A stretch of DNA of 8,230 bases from CALKKN01 sp050118555 (GTDB taxonomy: Bacteria > Pseudomonadota > Gammaproteobacteria > Xanthomonadales > SZUA-36): positions 1 to 8,230 of the forward strand of contig JASFKQ010000172.1 in NCBI GenBank assembly GCA_050118555.1, read 5' to 3'. The notes under the pieces were generated by a model. The model was not told where the DNA came from. It was given only the letters and a program-made list of their open reading frames with translations, and ran no database searches. Shown piece by piece: positions 5,359-8,230 of this stretch. The stretch's first letter is position 1, and the number at the start of each line of letters is the position of its first letter. Position numbers and translations under genes: made by a program.

Positions 5359-5407
5359 GGTCGGGTCTATTCTGGTATCCTGTGCCGCCTTTCCGGGACG
5401 ATGACTC
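5359..5407. promoter_or_regulatory. Divergent trmJ-suhB promoter region
   Basis: This 49-base spacer separates the two start codons. On the plus strand TGGTATCCT (5373-5381) fits an extended -10 element (TGn followed by a four-of-six match to TATAAT) about 27 bases before the suhB ATG; no convincing -35 is seen, as expected for extended -10 promoters. A GGGA ribosome site lies about nine bases before the suhB start. The minus strand has only CAGAAT as a weak -10 candidate for trmJ. The promoter for trmJ may lie inside the suhB coding region. Confidence 0.4.
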
Positions 5408-6214
5408 ATGACGCACCCCATTCTCAATATTGCTGTGGAAGCCGCCCACGCCGCCGGCGAGATCATGCGCCGGCAGCTGCAGCGCGTGGATTCCATTCCG
5501 GTGGAGCAGAAGGCGCGGCACGATTACGTCAGCGAAGTGGACCGCGCCTGCGAAGAGGAAATTGTACGGGAAATCAAGAGATACTACCCGGATCATGCCT
5601 TTCTGTGTGAGGAAGGCGGAGCCTCTGGGGACAGTGAGTCCGTCTGGATCATCGACCCACTCGACGGGACCACGAACTACCTGCACGGCGTCCCGCATTT
5701 CGCGGTATCCATCGCCTACCAGGTCAAGGGCCGCACGGAGCACGGCGTGGTCTACGACCCGATGCGCGACGAACTGTTCTCCGCCAGCCGGGGCTCCGGC
5801 GCACAGCTCAACAACAAGCGAATGCGCGTTTCCGCCCGCAGGTCTCTCGAAGGCGCGATCATGGCGACCGCGTTCCCGTTTCGCCAACGTGGCCTGCTGC
5901 CCAGCTATTCCCGCCTGTTCCAGGCGGTGTTGACGCGGGTTGAAGACTTCCGCCGCGCAGGCACGGCCAGCCTGGACCTCGCCTGGGTGGCGGCCGGCCG
6001 ACTCGATGGTTACTTCGAAGTCGGGCTCAAGCCCTGGGACGTGGCGGCCGGGACTCTGCTGGTGCGCGAGGCAGGCGGCGTGGTGCTGGATTTCGACGGC
6101 CGCGACCAGGTTGAATTTGCCGGCAGCGTCGTCGCCGCACCCTACAAGGTAATGACGCCCCTGATGCAGGTGATTTCTTCGAAATGGAAGGCGCCGAAGG
6201 CGGCAGAAAAGTAA
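5408..6214 (+). CDS. suhB: Inositol-1-monophosphatase / ribosome biogenesis factor SuhB
   Basis: A 268-residue protein of the Li+-sensitive, Mg2+-dependent phosphatase family. Metal-site motifs are CEEG (67-70), WIIDPLDGTTNY (80-91) and PWDVAAGTLLVREAGG (209-224). The N-terminus HPILNIAVEAAHAAGEIM is typical of gammaproteobacterial SuhB. The enzyme hydrolyses myo-inositol-1-phosphate; in E. coli SuhB also binds NusA as part of the rRNA antitermination complex and helps ribosome assembly, probably its main role. Length matches E. coli SuhB (267). The start at 5408 is chosen over the out-of-frame ATG at 5401. The Lys/Ala-rich tail (KAPKAAEK) is a lineage feature. It is divergent from trmJ, and its stop lies 12 bases from the stop of the oppositely oriented sulfotransferase gene. 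Confidence 0.96.
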   Translation: MTHPILNIAVEAAHAAGEIMRRQLQRVDSIPVEQKARHDYVSEVDRACEEEIVREIKRYYPDHAFLCEEGGASGDSESVWIIDPLDGTTNYLHGVPHFAVSIAYQVKGRTEHGVVYDPMRDELFSASRGSGAQLNNKRMRVSARRSLEGAIMATAFPFRQRGLLPSYSRLFQAVLTRVEDFRRAGTASLDLAWVAAGRLDGYFEVGLKPWDVAAGTLLVREAGGVVLDFDGRDQVEFAGSVVAAPYKVMTPLMQVISSKWKAPKAAEK

Positions 6215-6226
6215 CCCGACCTTTTC

Positions 6227-7138
6227 TTACCTGTTCGTACTTTGGGAGTCGACTACCTTCCGGCACCGCGCCCATACTTTTTCGATGGACTCCAGCAACG
6301 GCTGGATCAGGTGCTCGTTTGCGCGCCATTTGTCCGGGTCCGGCGTGGTCTGCGTATAACGCGACAGCGGCAACTCGCCGCCAATACGCCGCCGCAGCCG
6401 GTCGTCCATCCCGAAACCGGCGAATCGGCAGAGCGTTTCGATCACCTGCTCCGTATTGCCCGTCAACTCGTCGTAGTTGCAGGCGGTCCAGCGCTCGCGC
6501 GGCAGCCGCGACAGGTCGTCCAGGATGATGGAATTCGCCGAAGCCCACTGAAAGGCGCAGATTTCCGGCAGCGGCCGGCCGTTCATAGATTCCCAGTCCG
6601 GCGGCAGCAGCAGCGACCAGGGCGGCCCCTGCCAACCGGGCAATCGCGGATAAGTGACCCAGCGGCCCGCTTTCCAGGCCTCGATCATGCTGCTGATGTT
6701 GGGCCGCGGATCGCGGTAAAGGTACACGTACAGGGCGCCGGGAAACACACGCTCGAGGAAGGGCTGACGCAATGCGTTCTTCGGGGTTTTTTCCAGGAAG
6801 CGCAGCGAAGCGGGCCTCGGCGGCTGCACGAATTCACGCCCGTCCCGATCACGCAGAAAGCGTGCAAACCGGCGGCGCAGCATCCGCACGATGCGATCGG
6901 TGGCATGCTCGGCCGTCAACCGGTTCGAATCCACCTGCCCCGTCATGGGGTTCAGGGGCCGCAACCCCTCTATGAACCGGTGGCTCTCGCCGCCGACCGT
7001 CCAGGCCGCGGGCGCTTCCGCGAGCGTCTCGAACAGCAGCGTGCTGCCCGACCGGGGAGCCGCGAGGATGATGACCGGACGGTCGTAGAGCGAGTCGAAG
7101 TCGGGCGCCGGCCCCACGGGCCGACGCATTTCCGCCAT
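6227..7138 (-). CDS. PAPS-dependent sulfotransferase family protein
   Basis: A 303-residue protein of the Sulfotransfer_3-like class. The 5'-phosphosulfate loop is VIILAAPRSGSTLLFETL (22-39, core PRSGSTLL 28-35) and the 3'-phosphate site is LYRDPRPNISSM (140-151). FLEKTPKNALR (114-124) and GGESHRF (49-55, a candidate catalytic Glu51) also fit the family, and WTACNYDELTGN is the usual late motif. It should transfer sulfate from PAPS to a hydroxyl or amine; the acceptor cannot be told. There is no signal peptide or membrane segment, so it is cytoplasmic. The stop of secF overlaps its ATG as TGATG (7140-7136), so it is probably translated by coupling to secF. A TTG one codon upstream (7141) and ATG at 7129 are other possible starts. 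In Pseudomonas slyB, not a sulfotransferase, lies between secF and suhB, so this gene is an accessory insertion in a conserved neighbourhood. Confidence 0.9.
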   Translation of the reverse strand: MAEMRRPVGPAPDFDSLYDRPVIILAAPRSGSTLLFETLAEAPAAWTVGGESHRFIEGLRPLNPMTGQVDSNRLTAEHATDRIVRMLRRRFARFLRDRDGREFVQPPRPASLRFLEKTPKNALRQPFLERVFPGALYVYLYRDPRPNISSMIEAWKAGRWVTYPRLPGWQGPPWSLLLPPDWESMNGRPLPEICAFQWASANSIILDDLSRLPRERWTACNYDELTGNTEQVIETLCRFAGFGMDDRLRRRIGGELPLSRYTQTTPDPDKWRANEHLIQPLLESIEKVWARCRKVVDSQSTNR

Positions 7139-8079
7139 CAAGGCCGCTGGTCGACGGCCGCGCCTTCCTTCTCCACCTGGACCAGGTCGTACTTACTGAC
7201 GCCCAGCCGCAGAATCGAGGTGCTCGCCACGTAAATGGACGAGTACGTGCCGACGACGATGCCGATGATCAGGGTGAACGCGAAGGCGTGGATGATCTTG
7301 CCACCGAAAATGAACAGCGCGACCAGGGTCAGCAGCGTGGTGCCCGACGTCATCAAGGTACGCGACAGGGTCTCGTTGATCGAGGAGTTGACCACCTGCG
7401 GCGGCGTGCTCTTGCGCATTTTCGGGAAGTTTTCGCGAATGCGGTCGAACACCACGATCGTGTCATTGAGCGAGTAGCCGATCACGGCCAGGATCGCGGC
7501 CACAACGGTCAGATCGAATTCCACCGCCAGGGCCGATATCACGCCCATCGTAATCACGATGTCGTGTACGGTGGCCACGACTGCGCCAACCGAGAAACGC
7601 CACTGGAAGCGAATCATCACGTACAGGAAGATGCCGACCAGGGCGTAGACCACCGCGAGGATGCCCTGTTCGGTCAATTCGTCGCCCACCTGCGGACCGA
7701 CAAACTCCACGCGACGCATCGTGACTTTCCCCTCGACGCCCTTTTGCAGTGCGTTGAGCACCAGGGTCGAGATTTCGGCACTGCTGTTGCCCGCTTCGCG
7801 CGGCGGTATACGAACGATCAGGTCGTTGGCGGCGCCGAACGTCTGGACCACGGCATCGCCGAGGTTGACCGACTCGAGGTCGCTGCGCACCTGCTCGATG
7901 TTGGCTGCCTGCGGGAAACTCACTTCGATGAGCGTGCCGCCGGTGAAGTCCAAACCGAAGTTCAGCCCCCGCGTGGCCAGCGATACGACGCTTGCGACCA
8001 GCAGCACCACCGACAGGGTGAAGAAGATCCGGTCCTTGGCGATGAAATCGATATGGGTCTTGTCTTTCAGTAGTCTCAT
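7138..8079 (-). CDS. secF: Protein translocase subunit SecF
   Basis: A 313-residue inner-membrane protein that, with SecD and YajC, uses the proton motive force to help pull proteins through SecYEG. Membrane segment 1 is at about 18-38, followed by the signature GLDFTGGTLIEV (42-53), a periplasmic P4-type domain (about 55-135), VEFVGPQVGDEL (124-135), and five further segments with GYSLNDTIVVFDRIREN (201-217) and LSRTLMTSGTTLL (238-250). Length and topology are standard (E. coli SecF has 323 residues). GAGGGG before the ATG is a strong ribosome site. It starts nine bases after the secD stop and ends by overlapping the sulfotransferase start. No damage to any motif is seen. Confidence 0.98.
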   Translation of the reverse strand: MRLLKDKTHIDFIAKDRIFFTLSVVLLVASVVSLATRGLNFGLDFTGGTLIEVSFPQAANIEQVRSDLESVNLGDAVVQTFGAANDLIVRIPPREAGNSSAEISTLVLNALQKGVEGKVTMRRVEFVGPQVGDELTEQGILAVVYALVGIFLYVMIRFQWRFSVGAVVATVHDIVITMGVISALAVEFDLTVVAAILAVIGYSLNDTIVVFDRIRENFPKMRKSTPPQVVNSSINETLSRTLMTSGTTLLTLVALFIFGGKIIHAFAFTLIIGIVVGTYSSIYVASTSILRLGVSKYDLVQVEKEGAAVDQRP

Positions 8080-8088
8080 GATGGCCCC

Positions 8089-8230
8089 TCAGATCGACAG
8101 CTTGCGCACGCGCTTCTTGCCGCCATAAATCAGGTTGACGACCGCGCGGGTTCCCATGATCGCGGTGAACATCGAGGTCAGGATGCCCAGCGACAGGGTG
8201 ACGGCAAAGCCCTTGACCGGGCCGGTGCCG
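8089..8230 (-). CDS. secD: Protein translocase subunit SecD, C-terminal end only
   Basis: The last 46 residues before the stop are visible; the rest lies beyond the right edge. The segment contains GFAVTLSLGILTSMFTAIMG, then TRAVVNLIYGG and the basic tail KKRVRKLSI, the closing membrane helix and tail of SecD. SecD forms the SecDF complex with SecF and has the large periplasmic domain that helps release translocated proteins. The gene is cut by the window end, not broken. Its stop (8091-8089) lies nine bases before the secF ATG, so the two form one operon. Confidence 0.95.
   Translation of the reverse strand, partial: GTGPVKGFAVTLSLGILTSMFTAIMGTRAVVNLIYGGKKRVRKLSI

Noticed and set aside
5359..5496. 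Upstream extension of trmJ to 5496
   Set aside because: It would overlap the suhB start by almost 90 bases and has no similarity to the family; ATG 5358 gives the standard TrmJ N-terminus.
6242..7234. Long 330-codon open frame antisense to the sulfotransferase gene
   Set aside because: Rich in Arg, Gln, His and Pro with no domain motif; it mirrors the sulfotransferase, which has clear PAPS motifs.
7288..8073. 261-codon open frame antisense to secF
   Set aside because: His/Asp/Arg-rich shadow of the highly conserved secF reading frame.

Overview
The window is high-GC DNA with tightly packed genes from a proteobacterium, most likely a gammaproteobacterium. The main evidence is the secD-secF / suhB / trmJ neighbourhood. 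In Pseudomonas and relatives yajC-secD-secF lies close to suhB, and trmJ is divergent from suhB, as here. SecF, SecD, SuhB and TrmJ all read as ordinary family members. I cannot name the genus from the sequence.

Left part (1-1474, minus strand). Three minus-strand genes lie in line: an alkyltransferase-like DNA repair protein with PWHR in place of PCHR, a small cupin, and a membrane-tethered thioredoxin-like protein joined to the cupin by an ATGA overlap. Two clusters of REP-like hairpin repeats follow the repair gene and the thioredoxin gene. Each cluster alternates minus/plus/minus; the outermost left copy is cut by the window edge. The repeats start with GTAG, and the TAG of that GTAG is the actual stop codon of both genes. 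Plus-strand and minus-strand copies are two distinct subtypes with compensated stem changes, as in BIME/REPIN elements.

Middle part (1542-4572, plus strand). Five closely packed genes look like one operon: a flavin-binding pyridoxamine-oxidase-like (NimA-type) protein, an exported protein with an apparent LolA-like front and NTF2-like back, a four-helix membrane protein, a cytoplasmic SnoaL/NTF2-like protein, and an exported DUF3465 protein. No catalytic function is established for most of these; the set is the least explained part of the window.

Right part (4588-8230). trmJ (minus) and suhB (plus) diverge from a 49-base spacer. suhB converges on a PAPS-type sulfotransferase gene that is the last member of a minus-strand secD-secF-sulfotransferase series. 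The sulfotransferase start overlaps the secF stop (TGATG), so it appears translationally coupled to the Sec translocon accessory genes. secD is cut by the right edge.

No tRNA, rRNA, CRISPR array, phage gene or transposase gene was seen. No gene-free stretch exceeds about 130 bases. I did not find a clear new defence or mobile system. The best leads are the REP-supplied stop codons, the secF-coupled sulfotransferase and the uncharacterised five-gene operon.
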